64,000 nucleotides of DNA from Mycolicibacterium chitae. GTDB lineage: Bacteria > Actinomycetota > Actinomycetes > Mycobacteriales > Mycobacteriaceae. Shown in pieces: positions 1-11,420 of the stretch. Numbering within the stretch: position 1 is the first letter of the stretch; each line of letters begins with the position of its first letter. The position numbers and the translations under genes were made by a program. The stretch lies in contig NZ_LR134355.1 of NCBI RefSeq assembly GCF_900637205.1, forward strand, positions 806,001 to 870,000, in the 5' to 3' direction. Below the pieces are notes generated by a model that was not told the origin of the DNA, made no database searches, and worked only from the letters and a program-made list of their open reading frames with translations.

Positions 1-1055
1 TCCGCGGCCAGCCCGCCCTGCTCGGCCTCCTGGGACAGCGCCGGGCCGGCGGTGTCGATGACCAGCACCAGCGGCAGTTGCAGCCCGGCGGCCAGCGCCA
101 TGCCGCGGCGGGCCTCGCGCAGCGCGCCCGGGCCGACCAGGCCGCCGACGAGGCGCTGCTGGCCGAGGACCACCACGGGCTGCCCGCCGAAGCGGGCCAG
201 CGCCAGCAGCGTGGTCGCGGCCTCCCCGGCGCCGGTGCCCGACAGCAGCACCCGCGCCCCGGCCCCATGCTTGAGCAGATGCCCGACCCCGGGCCGGTCG
301 GGGCGCCGGGACGCCTCCACCGAGGTCCAGGCCTCGACCTCGGGGATCGGGGTCTCGGGTAGCGGTTCGGGGGCCGGGCCGGGCGGATCGGCGACGACCT
401 TGAGCGCCCAGTCCAGTGTCTGACGCAGGCCCTCGAGCGGGACGACGCCGTCGATGACGCCGTGGTGGCGCAGGTTCTCGGCGGTCTGCACCCCGGGCGG
501 AAACGGTGCGCCGTAGAGCTGTTCGTAGACCCGCGGGCCGAGGAAGCCGATCAGCGCGCCGGGTTCGGCGACCGTGATGTGGCCCAGCGAACCCCAGGAG
601 GCGAACACCCCGCCGGTGGTCGGGTGCCGCAGGTACACGAGATAGGGCAGGTGGGCCTGCTTGTGCATGGTCACCGCGGCGGCGATCTTCACCATCTGCA
701 GGAATGCGACGGTGCCCTCCTGCATGCGGGTGCCGCCCGAACTCGGCGAGGCCAGCAGCGGCAACCGCAGGTCGGTGGCCCGTTCGATGGCCGCGGTGAT
801 GCGCTCGGCGGCGGCCACGCCGATCGAGCCCGCCAGGAAGTCGAACTCGCCGGCCACCACGGCCACCCGGCGCCCGGCGACGGTGCCTTCGCCGGTCAGC
901 ACCGACTCGTCGAGGCCGGTCGCGGCCCGCGCGGCCGCCAACTCGTCGCGGTACTGCTCGGACATCGCGACCTCGACGGGCGGGGCGTCCCAGCTGACGA
1001 ACGATCCCGGGTCCAACACTGCGTCGCGCAGTTGCAGGGCACTGATGCGGCTCAC
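1..1055 (-). CDS. accD3: Acetyl/propionyl-CoA carboxylase carboxyltransferase, AccD3-like (3' end outside window)
   Basis: Biotin-dependent carboxyltransferase subunit, which moves carboxyl from carboxybiotin to an acyl-CoA. About 351 N-terminal residues are visible and the gene runs off the left edge. The sequence has the crotonase-type carboxyltransferase blocks, for example SPSSGGTRMQEGTVAFLQM, HPTTGGVFASWGSLG and GALIGFLGPRVYE, in the first half and a second domain beginning near RRPDRPG. It reads like M. tuberculosis AccD3 (Rv0904c), which also sits divergent from echA6. The start is the GTG at 1055-1053: TAATCT on the minus strand (1068-1063) ends 7 bases before it, so the mRNA is probably leaderless. 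The substrate is not determined by sequence. Confidence 0.9.
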   Translation of the reverse strand, partial: MSRISALQLRDAVLDPGSFVSWDAPPVEVAMSEQYRDELAAARAATGLDESVLTGEGTVAGRRVAVVAGEFDFLAGSIGVAAAERITAAIERATDLRLPLLASPSSGGTRMQEGTVAFLQMVKIAAAVTMHKQAHLPYLVYLRHPTTGGVFASWGSLGHITVAEPGALIGFLGPRVYEQLYGAPFPPGVQTAENLRHHGVIDGVVPLEGLRQTLDWALKVVADPPGPAPEPLPETPIPEVEAWTSVEASRRPDRPGVGHLLKHGAGARVLLSGTGAGEAATTLLALARFGGQPVVVLGQQRLVGGLVGPGALREARRGMALAAGLQLPLVLVIDTAGPALSQEAEQGGLAA

Positions 1056-1093
1056 GCGGACGAGATTAGCCCGGGCCGTCTCTGGAGCGCCCT

Positions 1094-1212
1094 TCGATCA
1101 AATCGCGTCACCTGCGGGTGACGGATATCCACAGGGGTGACTGGCGAGCAGGCCCGGGCTGTGCGTGACTGTCACCCGAGGGTGACGGGTTACAGCCGAG
1201 GACCGGCATGGA
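1094..1212. repeat. Inverted-repeat module, copy A
   Basis: The left arm TCGATCAAATCGCGTCAC (1094-1111) and the following stretch, including the internal palindrome CGTCACC-TGCG-GGTGACG and ATATCCACAGG, match copy B almost base for base. The right arm is degenerate (GGTGACGGGTTACAGCCGAGG), and an ATG at 1208 stands where copy B has its gene start. Copies A and B are direct tandem neighbours and fill the 1056-1377 gap between accD3 and the HTH gene. Confidence 0.8.
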
Positions 1213-1263
1213 GAGGCGCGCGTCTTGGTGCATTGAACGAACCGGGCCCTGTCTGGCCGGCCT

Positions 1264-1380
1264 CTCGATCAAATCGCGTCACCTGCGGGTGACGGTTATC
1301 CACAGGGTGACTGGCGAGCACGTCCCGGCTGTGCGTGACTGTCAACAGAACGTGACGCGATTTGATCGAGGAGCCGCGTG
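1264..1380. repeat. Inverted-repeat module, copy B (best preserved)
   Basis: Perfect 19-base terminal arms CTCGATCAAATCGCGTCAC (1264-1282) and GTGACGCGATTTGATCGAG (1352-1370) flank 69 bases. Inside lie the palindrome CGTCACC-TGCG-GGTGACG (1276-1293), a perfect DnaA-box match TTATCCACA (1296-1304) and further GTGAC/GTCAC words. The element ends at the ribosome binding site and GTG start of the HTH gene at 1378, so it forms that gene's 5' region. A related copy is at 36020-36126. Confidence 0.85.
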
Positions 1381-1725
1381 GACAGCAGCAGCGAACCCTG
1401 CAGCAGCGAACCCTGGTGGAAGGAAGATCCCACCATCCGGGCATTCAAGGAACAGGCCTGCGCGGACTTCCAGAAGGCCGTCGAAGAAGCCAAACCGATC
1501 GATCACGAACGCGCGAACGAGCCCGACCCGGTCACTGTGGAGTTCTACTCCGGCAGGCTCCGGCGGGGTCTGGTCGCTGCCCGCGACCGGTTGGCGAAGG
1601 CCCGGGCCAACTACGACGACACGGTGATCCAAGCTCGCGCGGCGGGAATGTCGTGGGGCGAGATCGCGACGTTGCTCGGCGTAGCGCGCCAGCAGCTGCA
1701 CCGCCGGTATCGAGACCGCAGTTAG
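1378..1725 (+). CDS. Small protein with C-terminal helix-turn-helix
   Basis: 115 residues, no family name recognised. The N-terminus contains a short duplicated element (SSSEPC, SSEPWW). The middle is charged and probably helical, ending RRGLVAARDRLAKARANYDD. The last 30 residues (MSWGEIATLLGVARQQLHRR) look like a sigma-70-region-4/HTH-type recognition helix pair. GTG 1378 is preceded by GAGGAG at 1368-1373. The gene begins inside the long inverted repeat at 1264-1380; remnants of the same promoter-plus-start module occur at 36020-36200. I infer a DNA-binding protein that may act on its own repeat. It might also partner a larger regulator, since only one small DNA-binding motif is visible. 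Confidence 0.7.
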   Translation: MDSSSEPCSSEPWWKEDPTIRAFKEQACADFQKAVEEAKPIDHERANEPDPVTVEFYSGRLRRGLVAARDRLAKARANYDDTVIQARAAGMSWGEIATLLGVARQQLHRRYRDRS

Positions 1726-1734
1726 TCTGGGCGC

Positions 1735-2469
1735 ATGATCGGAATCACCCGCAACGGCAACGTCATGACCCTCGAGATGCAACGGGAGGAGCGGCGCAAC
1801 GCTCTGAACTGTGAACTCGTCGACGCCCTCCGCGAGGCCGTCGAACACGCCGCCGAGCAGGACATCCGCGCCATCGTGTTGACCGGTGCGGGCCCGGTGT
1901 TCAGTTCCGGTGCCGATCTCACCGACGCCGCCGGGATGGCGGAGAAACTCCCGGACAAGGCGCTGGCCCTGAACCTGGCGATCGACAAGGCCCCGGTCCC
2001 GGTGATCGGCGCCATCAACGGTCCGACCATCGGCGCCGGGGTGATCCTGTCGCTGATCTGCGATCTGCGGGTGGTGGCGCCGGAGGCGTACTTCCAGTTC
2101 CCGATCGCCAAGTACGGGCTGGCCATCGACAACTGGAGCGTCCGCCGACTCACCTCACTGGTCGGGGCCGGCCGGGCCCGCGGCATGCTGTTGGCCGCCG
2201 AGAAACTCACCGCCGACACAGCACTGCACACCGGGTTGGCCAACCGGATCGGCACCCTTGCCGACGCGCAGGCCTGGGCCGCCGAGATCGCCGGGTACGC
2301 GCCGCTGTCGCTGCAGCACTCCAAGCGGGTGCTCAACGACGACGGTGCCTACGAGCAGCCGTGGCCCGAACACAAGGAGATGTTCGACCGGGCCTGGGCC
2401 AGCAAGGACGTCATCGAGGCTCAGGTGGCGCGCATCGAGAAGCGGCCACCGAACTTCATCGGGGCGTGA
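1735..2469 (+). CDS. echA6: Enoyl-CoA hydratase/isomerase family protein EchA6-like
   Basis: Crotonase-fold protein of 244 residues. Visible family blocks are the oxyanion-hole segments [10 protein letters not shown] (about residue 60) and [19 protein letters not shown] (about 97-115). In M. tuberculosis the Rv0905 product binds long-chain acyl-CoAs and takes part in mycolic acid metabolism, with doubtful hydratase activity. Order next to accD3 and ctpE supports orthology. TAGTCT (1723-1728) ends 6 bases before the ATG, so the transcript is likely leaderless. The TGA is shared with the start of the next gene (TGATG). Confidence 0.9.
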   Translation: MIGITRNGNVMTLEMQREERRNALNCELVDALREAVEHAAEQDIRAIVLTGAGPVFSSGADLTDAAGMAEKLPDKALALNLAIDKAPVPVIGAINGPTIGAGVILSLICDLRVVAPEAYFQFPIAKYGLAIDNWSVRRLTSLVGAGRARGMLLAAEKLTADTALHTGLANRIGTLADAQAWAAEIAGYAPLSLQHSKRVLNDDGAYEQPWPEHKEMFDRAWASKDVIEAQVARIEKRPPNFIGA

Positions 2470-3584
2470 TGCTCTCCTCGGCGATCCGGTTGGTGGGCGG
2501 CACCGCCGCGCTGGCGACGGGCGGCTGGCTGCTGCGCGCGCTCCACGGTGCGCCGTCCGCCCTGGGCGCCGGCGCGGACGCCATCGCCAAGGTCGCCGAC
2601 GGCTCGTCGAACTACCACGACGGCGTCTTCCACAACCTGGAGCCGGCCTCGCTGATCAGCCTGACCCGCCAGGACCAGTGGCGACTGCTCCACGACATGT
2701 TCGACGGCGCGAAGAGCGGTCCGGGCCGGCCCATCCCGGTGATCACCCCCGACACCGGCATCCCGGCCGCCGACCTGGCGGTCACCTGGTACGGGCACTC
2801 GTCGGCGGTCATCGAGGTCGACGGCTACCGCGTCCTGGCCGACCCGGTCTGGAGCCGGCGCTGCTCACCGTCGCGCAGCGTGGGCCCGCAGCGGCTGCAC
2901 CCGGTGCCGGCTCCGCTGACGGCGCTGCCCGCCATCGACGCGGTCATCATCAGCCACGACCACTACGACCACCTCGATGTCGACACCATCAAAGAGCTTG
3001 TGCAAACCCAGAATTCGGCGTTCTACGTCCCGTTGGGAATCGGCGCGCACCTGCGCACCTGGGGCGTCCCCGAGGACCGCATCGTCGAGTTGGACTGGAA
3101 CCAGGCCGGCGAGCTCGGCGAGCTGCGCATCGTCTGCACCCCAGCCCGGCACTTCTCCGGGCGCTTCCTGACCCGCAACACCACGCTGTGGTCGTCGTGG
3201 GCGATCGTCGGCCCGCGGCACCGCGCCTTCTTCGGCGGCGACACTGGCTACACCGCCAGCTTCGCCGACATCGGCGACGAGCACGGCCCGTTCGATCTGA
3301 CCCTGATGCCGGTGGGCGCCTACCACCCGGGCTGGCCGGACATCCACATGAACCCGGAGGAGGCGGTGCGGGCCCACCGCGACGTCACCGACGCGGGCAA
3401 GGGGCTGTTCGTCCCCATCCACTGGGCCACCTTCCGGCTGGCCCCGCACCCGTGGTCCGAACCCATCGAGCGGATGCTCGCCGCGGCCACCGAGTCGGCG
3501 GTCGCGGCCGCGGTGCCGCGCCCCGGCCAGCGCGTCGAGAAAGCGCCGGCCGCCCCGCAGACCGACCCCTGGTGGCGCTTGTAA
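2469..3584 (+). CDS. Metallo-beta-lactamase-fold hydrolase (Rv0906-like, NAPE-PLD type)
   Basis: 371 residues. The N-terminus has a short hydrophobic segment, then the metallo-hydrolase domain begins with VTWYGHSSAVIEVDGYRVLADPVW. The metal-binding motif SHDHYDHLD lies near residue 162, with later ligands in ARHFSGR, FFGGDTGY and PIHWATF. This is the signature of the UlaG/NAPE-phospholipase D-like branch, not of antibiotic-hydrolysing enzymes. The start ATG overlaps the echA6 stop, so the two are translationally coupled. The substrate is unknown; an outer-layer lipid or phosphodiester is possible. Confidence 0.85.
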   Translation: MLSSAIRLVGGTAALATGGWLLRALHGAPSALGAGADAIAKVADGSSNYHDGVFHNLEPASLISLTRQDQWRLLHDMFDGAKSGPGRPIPVITPDTGIPAADLAVTWYGHSSAVIEVDGYRVLADPVWSRRCSPSRSVGPQRLHPVPAPLTALPAIDAVIISHDHYDHLDVDTIKELVQTQNSAFYVPLGIGAHLRTWGVPEDRIVELDWNQAGELGELRIVCTPARHFSGRFLTRNTTLWSSWAIVGPRHRAFFGGDTGYTASFADIGDEHGPFDLTLMPVGAYHPGWPDIHMNPEEAVRAHRDVTDAGKGLFVPIHWATFRLAPHPWSEPIERMLAAATESAVAAAVPRPGQRVEKAPAAPQTDPWWRL

Positions 3585-3621
3585 CCCGCCTCGGCGGCCC
3601 GCACCGGCTACGGTTTGGGGT

Positions 3622-5130
3622 GTGAAACGCGCGGCGGTGCTGGGTGTCCTGATGACGCTGGTCGTGTCCGGATGTCAGGCGCCCGAGCGGCCCTCGACCA
3701 TGGAACTGCCCGCCGCGGCGGTCGACAACGCGGTGGCGAAGCTGACCGGGATCGCCGAGGACCTGATGAATTCCTCGGGCATCCCGGGCATGGCGGTCGC
3801 GGTGGTGCACGAGGGAAAGACCATTTACGCCAAGGGCTTCGGCGTCAAGGACATCCGCGAGGACGACACCCTGGACAACCGCGTCAACCGGGACACCGTC
3901 TTCCAGGTGGCCTCGTTGTCCAAGTCGCTGTCGGCCTCGGTGGTCGCCCGGCGGGTCGGCGCCGGGTCCATCGACTGGGACACCCCGCTGGTCTCGAAGC
4001 TGCCCGACTTCGCGCTGGCGGATCCGGCCGTCACCGCGATGGTCACCGTCGGCGACATGTTCGCCCACCGTTCCGGTCTGCCCGACCACGCCGGGGATCT
4101 GCTAGAGGACCTCGGCTACGACCGCGGCTACGTGCTGAGCAAGCTGCGCGAACTCCCGCTCGACGGCTTCCGAACCTCCTACGCCTACACCAACTTCGGC
4201 CTGACCGCCGCCGCCGAGGCGGTGGCCGCCGCGGCCGGCAAGTCCTGGGAGCAACTGGCCGACGATGTGCTCTACGAGCCGCTGGGCATGACCTCGACGA
4301 GTTCGCGCTTCACCGACTACGAGAACCGATCCAACCGGGCCGTCGGCCACCTGCGCATCGACAACCGCTACGAGCCGCGCCTGCAGCGTGACGCCGACCC
4401 GCAATCACCGGCCGGCGGCGTCAGTTCCTCGGTCGCCGACCTGGCGCACTGGTTGACGATGATCCTGGCCGAGGGCGGGTCCGAGGCGCTGCTGCCCGCG
4501 GTGACCCCGCAGATCGTGTCCCGCCGGCCCACCGAACCGGCCATGCGCGCAGGGTTTTACGGCTACGGGTTCAACGTCGGCACCACCTCGGCGGCCCGCA
4601 CGCAGCTCAGCCATTCGGGGGCCTTCGAACTCGGGGCCGCCGCCAACTTCGTCGTGCTCCCGTCGGCCGACGTCGGCATCGTCGCGCTGACCAACGCCAC
4701 CCCGTCCGGCGTCCCGGAGACCCTCACCGCCGAATTCGCCGACCTGGTGCAGTTCGGGGAGGTCCGCGAGGACTGGCGTGGGCTCTACCGCGACGCGTTC
4801 GCGGACCTGGACGCCCCGGTCGGGTCGCTGGTGGGCAAGACGCCGCCGACGTCGCCGGCCCCGGCACCACCGCTGCCGGAGCTGGCGGGCACGTACGCCA
4901 ACGACTACTGGGGGCCGGCCACCGTGACCGAACGCGACGGGAAGCTGACCCTGTCGCTGGGGCCCAACGCCGAGCCGTGGCCGCTGACGCACTGGGACGG
5001 CAACGTCTTCACCTTCGGTTTCCTCAGCGAGAACGCGCCGCCGGGCACCATCTCAAAGGCTAGTTTCAACGGTGACACGTTGGAGCTCGAGTACTTCGAC
5101 GCCGAGGGCAAGGGAACTTTCACGCGATGA
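3622..5130 (+). CDS. Beta-lactamase class C-like serine hydrolase lipoprotein (Rv0907-like)
   Basis: 502 residues with a lipoprotein signal ([10 protein letters not shown], acylated Cys near residue 17), so it is exported and anchored. The penicillin-binding fold shows the catalytic SLSK tetrad near residue 98, YTN near 190 and HSG near 332. The C-terminal 120 residues form an extra beta-rich domain ([15 protein letters not shown]), typical of ESTHER-like DD-peptidase/esterase relatives. GTG 3622 is the start. The stop overlaps ctpE by four bases (ATGA). It could be an esterase or a D,D-peptidase acting on the cell wall rather than a beta-lactamase. Confidence 0.85.
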   Translation: MKRAAVLGVLMTLVVSGCQAPERPSTMELPAAAVDNAVAKLTGIAEDLMNSSGIPGMAVAVVHEGKTIYAKGFGVKDIREDDTLDNRVNRDTVFQVASLSKSLSASVVARRVGAGSIDWDTPLVSKLPDFALADPAVTAMVTVGDMFAHRSGLPDHAGDLLEDLGYDRGYVLSKLRELPLDGFRTSYAYTNFGLTAAAEAVAAAAGKSWEQLADDVLYEPLGMTSTSSRFTDYENRSNRAVGHLRIDNRYEPRLQRDADPQSPAGGVSSSVADLAHWLTMILAEGGSEALLPAVTPQIVSRRPTEPAMRAGFYGYGFNVGTTSAARTQLSHSGAFELGAAANFVVLPSADVGIVALTNATPSGVPETLTAEFADLVQFGEVREDWRGLYRDAFADLDAPVGSLVGKTPPTSPAPAPPLPELAGTYANDYWGPATVTERDGKLTLSLGPNAEPWPLTHWDGNVFTFGFLSENAPPGTISKASFNGDTLELEYFDAEGKGTFTR

Positions 5131-7532
5131 CCGAGACGACCGTCGTCGAGCCGCTCGCCGGTCTCTCCGATGAAGAGGTGGCCCAGCGCGTCGTTGCCGG
5201 CAAGACCAACGACGTGCCGACCCGGGCCGCGCGCAGCGTCTCGGAGATCGTCCGCTCCAACGTCTTCACCCGGATCAACGCGATCCTCGGGGTGCTGTTC
5301 TGCATCGTGCTGGCGACCGGCTCGCTGATCAACGGGCTGTTCGGGCTGCTGATCATCGCCAACAGCGGCATCGGCATCATCCAGGAGATCCGGGCCAAGC
5401 GCACCCTGGACCAGCTCGCCATCGTCGGGCAGGCCCGGCCGACGGTGCGGCGCCGGTCCGGCACCGCGGCGCTGCCGCCCAACGAGGTGGTCCTCGACGA
5501 CGTCATCGAGGTGGGGCCGGGGGATCAGATCGTCGTCGACGGCGAGATCCTCGAGGAGGCCAATCTTGAGGTCGACGAGTCGCTGTTGACCGGGGAGGCC
5601 GACCCGATCGCCAAGGACGCCGGCGACAAGGTGATGTCCGGCAGCTTCGTGGTCGCCGGCACCGGGGCCTACCGCGCGACCAGGGTCGGCCGGGAGGCGT
5701 ACGCCGCGCAGCTCGCCGAGGAGGCCAGCAAGTTCACGCTGGTGAAATCCGAACTGCGCAGCGGCATCAACAAGATCCTGAGGTTCGTCACCTACCTGCT
5801 GTGGCCCGCCGGGCTGTTGACCATCTACACCCAGCTGTTCACCACCGACGTGGGCTGGCGCGAATCGGTGCTGCGGATGGTGGGCGCGCTGGTCCCGATG
5901 GTTCCCGAGGGCCTGGTGCTGATGACGTCGATCGCGTTCGCGGTCGGCGTGATCCGGCTGGGCCGACGCCAGTGTCTGGTCAACGAACTGCCCGCCATCG
6001 AGGGCCTGGCCCGGGTGGACGTGGTGTGCGCCGACAAGACGGGCACGCTGACCGAGAACGGGATGCGCTTCGCCGAACTCAAGGCGCTCGGCGGCATCGA
6101 GCGCGACCGGATCGACGCCGCGCTGGCCGCGCTGGCCGCCGACGACCCCCGGCCCAATGCCAGCATGCAGGCCATCGCCGAGACGTTCGCCACCTCGCCG
6201 GGCTGGCAGGCCGCCGCCTCGGCCCCGTTCAAGTCCGCGACCAAGTGGAGCGGCACGTCCTACGGCGAGCACGGCAACTGGGTGATCGGCGCCCCGGACG
6301 TGCTGCTCGACGCCGGCTCCGCGGCCGCCGCCGAGGCCGAACGCATTGGCGCCCAGGGGCTTCGGGTGCTGTTGCTCGGATCCTCGGACCGTCCCGTCGA
6401 CGCCCCCGACGCCCCGGGTCAGGTGACGCCGGCGGCGCTGGTGGTGCTCGAGCAGAAGGTCCGCCCCGACGCCCGCGACACCCTGGATTACTTTGCCGGC
6501 CAGAAGGTCTCGGTCAAGGTCATCTCCGGTGACAACGCCGTCTCGGTGGGCGCGGTCGCCGATTCGTTGGGTCTGCACGGCGCCACCCTGGACGCGCGCC
6601 AGCTGCCCGAGGAGCAGGACGCGCTGGCCGAGGCGCTGCAGAGCCACACCACCTTCGGCCGGGTCCGGCCGGACCAGAAACGCACCATGGTGCACGCGCT
6701 GCAGTCCCGCGGACACACCGTGGCGATGACCGGCGACGGCGTCAACGACGTGCTCGCCCTCAAGGACGCCGACATCGGGGTGGCGATGGGCTCGGGTAGC
6801 TCGGCGACCCGAGCCGTCGCGCAGATCGTGTTGCTGGACAACAAGTTCGCCACCCTGCCCTACGTGGTGGGGGAGGGCCGCCGGGTCATCGGCAACATCG
6901 AGCGGGTCTCCAACCTGTTCCTCACCAAGACCGTCTACTCGGTGTTGTTGGCGCTGCTGGTCGGCATCGTCGGGTTGGGTTCGCAGATCTTCGACTACGA
7001 CCCGCTGCTGTACCCGTTCCAGCCGATCCACGTCACCATCGCGGCGTGGTTCACCATCGGCATCCCGGCGTTCATCCTGTCGCTGGCCCCCAACAACGAA
7101 CGCGCCCACACCGGTTTCGTGCGCCGGGTGATGCTGGCCGCGCTGCCGTCGGGCATGACGGTCGGGATCGCGACCTTCGTCTCCTACCTGGTCGCCTACG
7201 AGGGCAACGACGTCTCCCGCGAGGTCCAGAACCAGGCCTCCACGGCGGCGTTGATCACGCTGCTGATCGCGGGTTGGTGGGTGTTGGCGACGGTGGCCCG
7301 CCCCTACCAGTGGTGGCGGGTGCTGCTGGTGGCGGTGTCCGGGTTGGCCTACATCGTGATTTTTTCGATCCCGCTGGCCCGCCACCTGTTCATGCTGGAC
7401 CCGTCCAACCTGGCGACTACCAGCAGCGCAGTGCTGATCGGCCTGCTCGCCGCGGGTGTGATCGAGGGGTTGTGGTGGCTGCAGGGCCGATTCCTCGGCG
7501 AACCGAGGCGGTTGTGGAAGGTCGAGGACTAG
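5127..7532 (+). CDS. ctpE: P-type cation ATPase CtpE
   Basis: 801-residue membrane transporter. The phosphorylation motif [10 protein letters not shown] is near residue 303, the actuator motif is LLTGEADP, and the hinge is [22 protein letters not shown]. Transmembrane pairs sit at about 55-85 and 225-275, and six helices follow residue 590. There is no heavy-metal-binding domain, and the intramembrane segment [10 protein letters not shown] fits the Ca2+/Mg2+ pump branch. In mycobacteria CtpE has been described as a calcium importer. It is coupled to the preceding lipoprotein gene by an ATGA overlap, as at Rv0907-Rv0908. Confidence 0.93.
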   Translation: MTETTVVEPLAGLSDEEVAQRVVAGKTNDVPTRAARSVSEIVRSNVFTRINAILGVLFCIVLATGSLINGLFGLLIIANSGIGIIQEIRAKRTLDQLAIVGQARPTVRRRSGTAALPPNEVVLDDVIEVGPGDQIVVDGEILEEANLEVDESLLTGEADPIAKDAGDKVMSGSFVVAGTGAYRATRVGREAYAAQLAEEASKFTLVKSELRSGINKILRFVTYLLWPAGLLTIYTQLFTTDVGWRESVLRMVGALVPMVPEGLVLMTSIAFAVGVIRLGRRQCLVNELPAIEGLARVDVVCADKTGTLTENGMRFAELKALGGIERDRIDAALAALAADDPRPNASMQAIAETFATSPGWQAAASAPFKSATKWSGTSYGEHGNWVIGAPDVLLDAGSAAAAEAERIGAQGLRVLLLGSSDRPVDAPDAPGQVTPAALVVLEQKVRPDARDTLDYFAGQKVSVKVISGDNAVSVGAVADSLGLHGATLDARQLPEEQDALAEALQSHTTFGRVRPDQKRTMVHALQSRGHTVAMTGDGVNDVLALKDADIGVAMGSGSSATRAVAQIVLLDNKFATLPYVVGEGRRVIGNIERVSNLFLTKTVYSVLLALLVGIVGLGSQIFDYDPLLYPFQPIHVTIAAWFTIGIPAFILSLAPNNERAHTGFVRRVMLAALPSGMTVGIATFVSYLVAYEGNDVSREVQNQASTAALITLLIAGWWVLATVARPYQWWRVLLVAVSGLAYIVIFSIPLARHLFMLDPSNLATTSSAVLIGLLAAGVIEGLWWLQGRFLGEPRRLWKVED

Positions 7533-7577
7533 CGTTCACTGGGAAACCGACGCAATCGAAAGGGAGGCGCAGCACCC

Positions 7578-7790
7578 ATGTCGTTCCTCGACAAGGCCAA
7601 GAACCTGCTCGGAAAGAACGCCGACAAGGTCGGCGGCGCGATCGACAAGGCCGGCGATTTCGTCGACCAGAAGACGGACGGCAAATACGCCGGGCACGTC
7701 GACAAGGCCCAGGACGCCGCCAAGGACGCGGTCCAGAAGATGGATCCCACCCAGGCGGATCCCAACCATAAGGACACTCCGCCCGCCTGA
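7578..7790 (+). CDS. Small antitoxin-like protein (Rv0909-like)
   Basis: 70 residues, charged and helical, starting MSFLDKAKNLLGKNADKVGG. It matches the Rv0909 family, annotated as an antitoxin partner of the SRPBCC protein encoded next door. The start has a good ribosome binding site (AAGGGAGGC at 7559-7567). The 13-base gap to the next gene fits a two-gene unit, although the second gene also has its own possible -10 element (CAGAAT 7791-7796). The amphipathic repeats also resemble the CsbD/hydrophilin type, so a stress role is an alternative. Confidence 0.8.
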   Translation: MSFLDKAKNLLGKNADKVGGAIDKAGDFVDQKTDGKYAGHVDKAQDAAKDAVQKMDPTQADPNHKDTPPA

Positions 7791-7803
7791 CAGAATTGCC
7801 CGC

Positions 7804-8238
7804 GTGGCGAAGCTATCTGTCTCTGTGGACGTGCCGCTCCCACCCGAGCAGGCCTGGGAGTGCGCGGCTGATCTGTCCCGTTACAAGGAGTGGCTGACCA
7901 TCCATCGGGTGTGGCGCAGCGCGCTGCCGGAAACGCTGGAAAAGGGCACCACCCTGGACTCGATCGTCGAGGTCAAGGGGATGGCCAACCGGGTCAAGTG
8001 GACGATCGTGCATTACAAGCCCCCGCAGGCGATGACGCTCAACGGCGACGGCCGCGGCGGCGTCAAGATCAAGCTGATGGCCAAGATCACGCCCAAGGGC
8101 GACGGGTCGGTGGTCACCTTCGACACCCACCTCGGCGGGCCGGCGCTGTTCGGGCCCATCGGGATGGTGGTCGCGGGCGCGCTCAAGGGCGACATCCGCG
8201 AGTCGCTGAACAACTTTGTGAAGGTCTTCACGGGCTGA
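7804..8238 (+). CDS. SRPBCC-family protein (Rv0910-like, toxin partner)
   Basis: 144 residues of the START/Bet v1-like SRPBCC fold: an N-terminal strand LSVSVDVPLPPEQAWECAADL, then the WLTIHRVW loop, and a long C-terminal helix ending IRESLNNFVKVFTG. Rv0910 of M. tuberculosis is described as the toxin of the Rv0909/Rv0910 pair. The fold itself is a hydrophobic-ligand pocket, and the toxic mechanism cannot be read from sequence. CAGAAT (7791-7796) lies 7 bases before the GTG start, so a separate leaderless transcript is possible. Confidence 0.82.
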   Translation: MAKLSVSVDVPLPPEQAWECAADLSRYKEWLTIHRVWRSALPETLEKGTTLDSIVEVKGMANRVKWTIVHYKPPQAMTLNGDGRGGVKIKLMAKITPKGDGSVVTFDTHLGGPALFGPIGMVVAGALKGDIRESLNNFVKVFTG

Positions 8239-8247
8239 GCGCCCCGG

Positions 8248-10465
<2,218 letters not shown>

Positions 10466-10474
10466 CCGGCTAGA

Positions 10475-10825
10475 TTAACGCGTGGGCAGCGTTCTGACCG
10501 TGGAGCCGCCGTCGGTCCAGGCCTGCACGGCGGCGTCGAGGGCGCCACCACGGTAGACCAGCACGGCCGCGGTGTGACCGTGCGGCAGTTCGGCGGCCAC
10601 CGCGTCCAGGTCGTGTCGGCTGATCAGTCCGGAGGCGGCTCCGTCCAGTGCGGCCAGTCGCGGGTCCACCCGGTCGGCGGCCACGGTGCTCGCCACCCCG
10701 GCGATGCTGTGGACGAACTCCAGGTCGGCTATCGCGATCTCACCCGCGCTCGCGAGTTCGAGAAGACGGTCGAATCCGCCACTCGCTGCGGACGGTTCAC
10801 TGAATTCGATCACCAGCTGCTGCAC
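10475..10825 (-). CDS. Conserved small protein (DUF1269/DUF6325-like)
   Basis: 116 residues, starting MQQLVIEFSEPS. The sequence SGLISRHDLDAVAAELPHGHTAAVLVYRGG resembles small actinobacterial proteins that limit or sense membrane or stress state (DUF1269/6325 type), but I do not recognise a tested function. It lies 9 bases upstream of the response regulator on the same strand, so it probably heads that operon. The pairing with a DosR-like regulator suggests a stress- or hypoxia-linked role by context only. Confidence 0.6.
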   Translation of the reverse strand: MQQLVIEFSEPSAASGGFDRLLELASAGEIAIADLEFVHSIAGVASTVAADRVDPRLAALDGAASGLISRHDLDAVAAELPHGHTAAVLVYRGGALDAAVQAWTDGGSTVRTLPTR

Positions 10826-10859
10826 AGCTTGTTTCTACCAGCTGCATCGACGTTGCCGG

Positions 10860-11297
10860 TCAACCGTGCATCGTGAAGTCGGCGAAATCGAAACCCGGCA
10901 CCACCACGCAACTCACCAGGCAGGGCTCGTCGTCACGGGGCCGCGCGCGCTGCCAGTGCCCCGGCGGCACGACGATCTGTGGGCTTTGTCCGGCGGCGAT
11001 GTCGCTGCCGAGCAGATGCGTTGTCGCGGTGTCGGTTTCGGCGCCAATCTCGAGCAGCAGCGGCCCGCCGCGGTGATAGAGCCACAGCTCGGTGCTGCGC
11101 ACGGTGTGCCACGCCGACTGCTGCCCGCCGAGCAACAGGAACAGGATGGCCGTTCCGGCGTTGCGCACCCCCGCGTACTCCGAAGGTAGGGCGGGCGCGG
11201 CGATGCTCAGTTCGCTGCGCCAGGTCTCCCTGAAGAAGCCGCCCTCGGGGTGCGGCGCGAGGTCGAGGTGCCGGGCCCAGCCCGGGAGCTCTTGCAT
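10860..11297 (-). CDS. Cupin-fold protein, DUF985/Cupin_5 family
   Basis: 145 residues. The opening LDLAPHPEGGFFRETWRS and the middle FLLLGGQQSAWHTVRSTELWLYHRGGPLLLEIG and PPGHWQRARP are hallmarks of the DUF985 cupin family (YML079w-like). These form a small double-stranded beta-barrel with a pocket for an unknown sugar- or nucleotide-like ligand. Metal-binding His residues are only partly kept. It is transcribed divergently from the ABC-F gene, with about 60 bases between its start and the upstream reading frame at 11357. Confidence 0.8.
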   Translation of the reverse strand: MQELPGWARHLDLAPHPEGGFFRETWRSELSIAAPALPSEYAGVRNAGTAILFLLLGGQQSAWHTVRSTELWLYHRGGPLLLEIGAETDTATTHLLGSDIAAGQSPQIVVPPGHWQRARPRDDEPCLVSCVVVPGFDFADFTMHG

Positions 11298-11320
11298 CGC
11301 CCCAGCCTAAGGAAATTCGG

Positions 11321-11350
11321 TTGCCGCCGTCCGACGACGTGCCTACCGTG
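11321..11350 (+). promoter_or_regulatory. Promoter of the ABC-F leader transcript
   Basis: TTGCCG (11321-11326) and TACCGT (11345-11350) with an 18-base spacer place the start of transcription at about 11357, the first base of a short ATG reading frame. This predicts a leaderless small ORF followed by the ABC-F message. Confidence 0.5.
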
Positions 11351-11356
11351 GTGCCC

Positions 11357-11389
11357 ATGATCGACAGCAGGGTTGCCTTCGCACGCTGA
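11357..11389 (+). CDS. Putative 10-residue leader peptide MIDSRVAFAR upstream of ABC-F
   Basis: An ATG reading frame encoding MIDSRVAFAR and stopping at TGA 11387-11389, 31 bases before the ABC-F start. Its ATG falls where the promoter predicts +1, so ribosomes could load directly. The word CCTTCGCA occurs inside it (11376-11383) and again just before the ABC-F ribosome binding site (11405-11412). ABC-F resistance genes are often induced by ribosome stalling on such leaders. That role is inferred here. Confidence 0.4.
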   Translation: MIDSRVAFAR

Positions 11390-11420
11390 CCCCCGGCCGC
11401 CGTCCCTTCGCAGGAGCGCC

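Noticed and set aside
1296..1304. Perfect DnaA-box TTATCCACA as part of a replication origin
   Set aside because: A single box in a repeated element, without box clusters, AT-rich unwinding region or dnaA/dnaN neighbours. It is reported only as part of the repeat.
4905..7385. Minus-strand open frame of 826 codons antisense to ctpE
   Set aside because: It is a shadow of GC-biased codons of ctpE; the translation is rich in His, Arg, Gln and Gly without any family similarity and spans the ctpE boundary.
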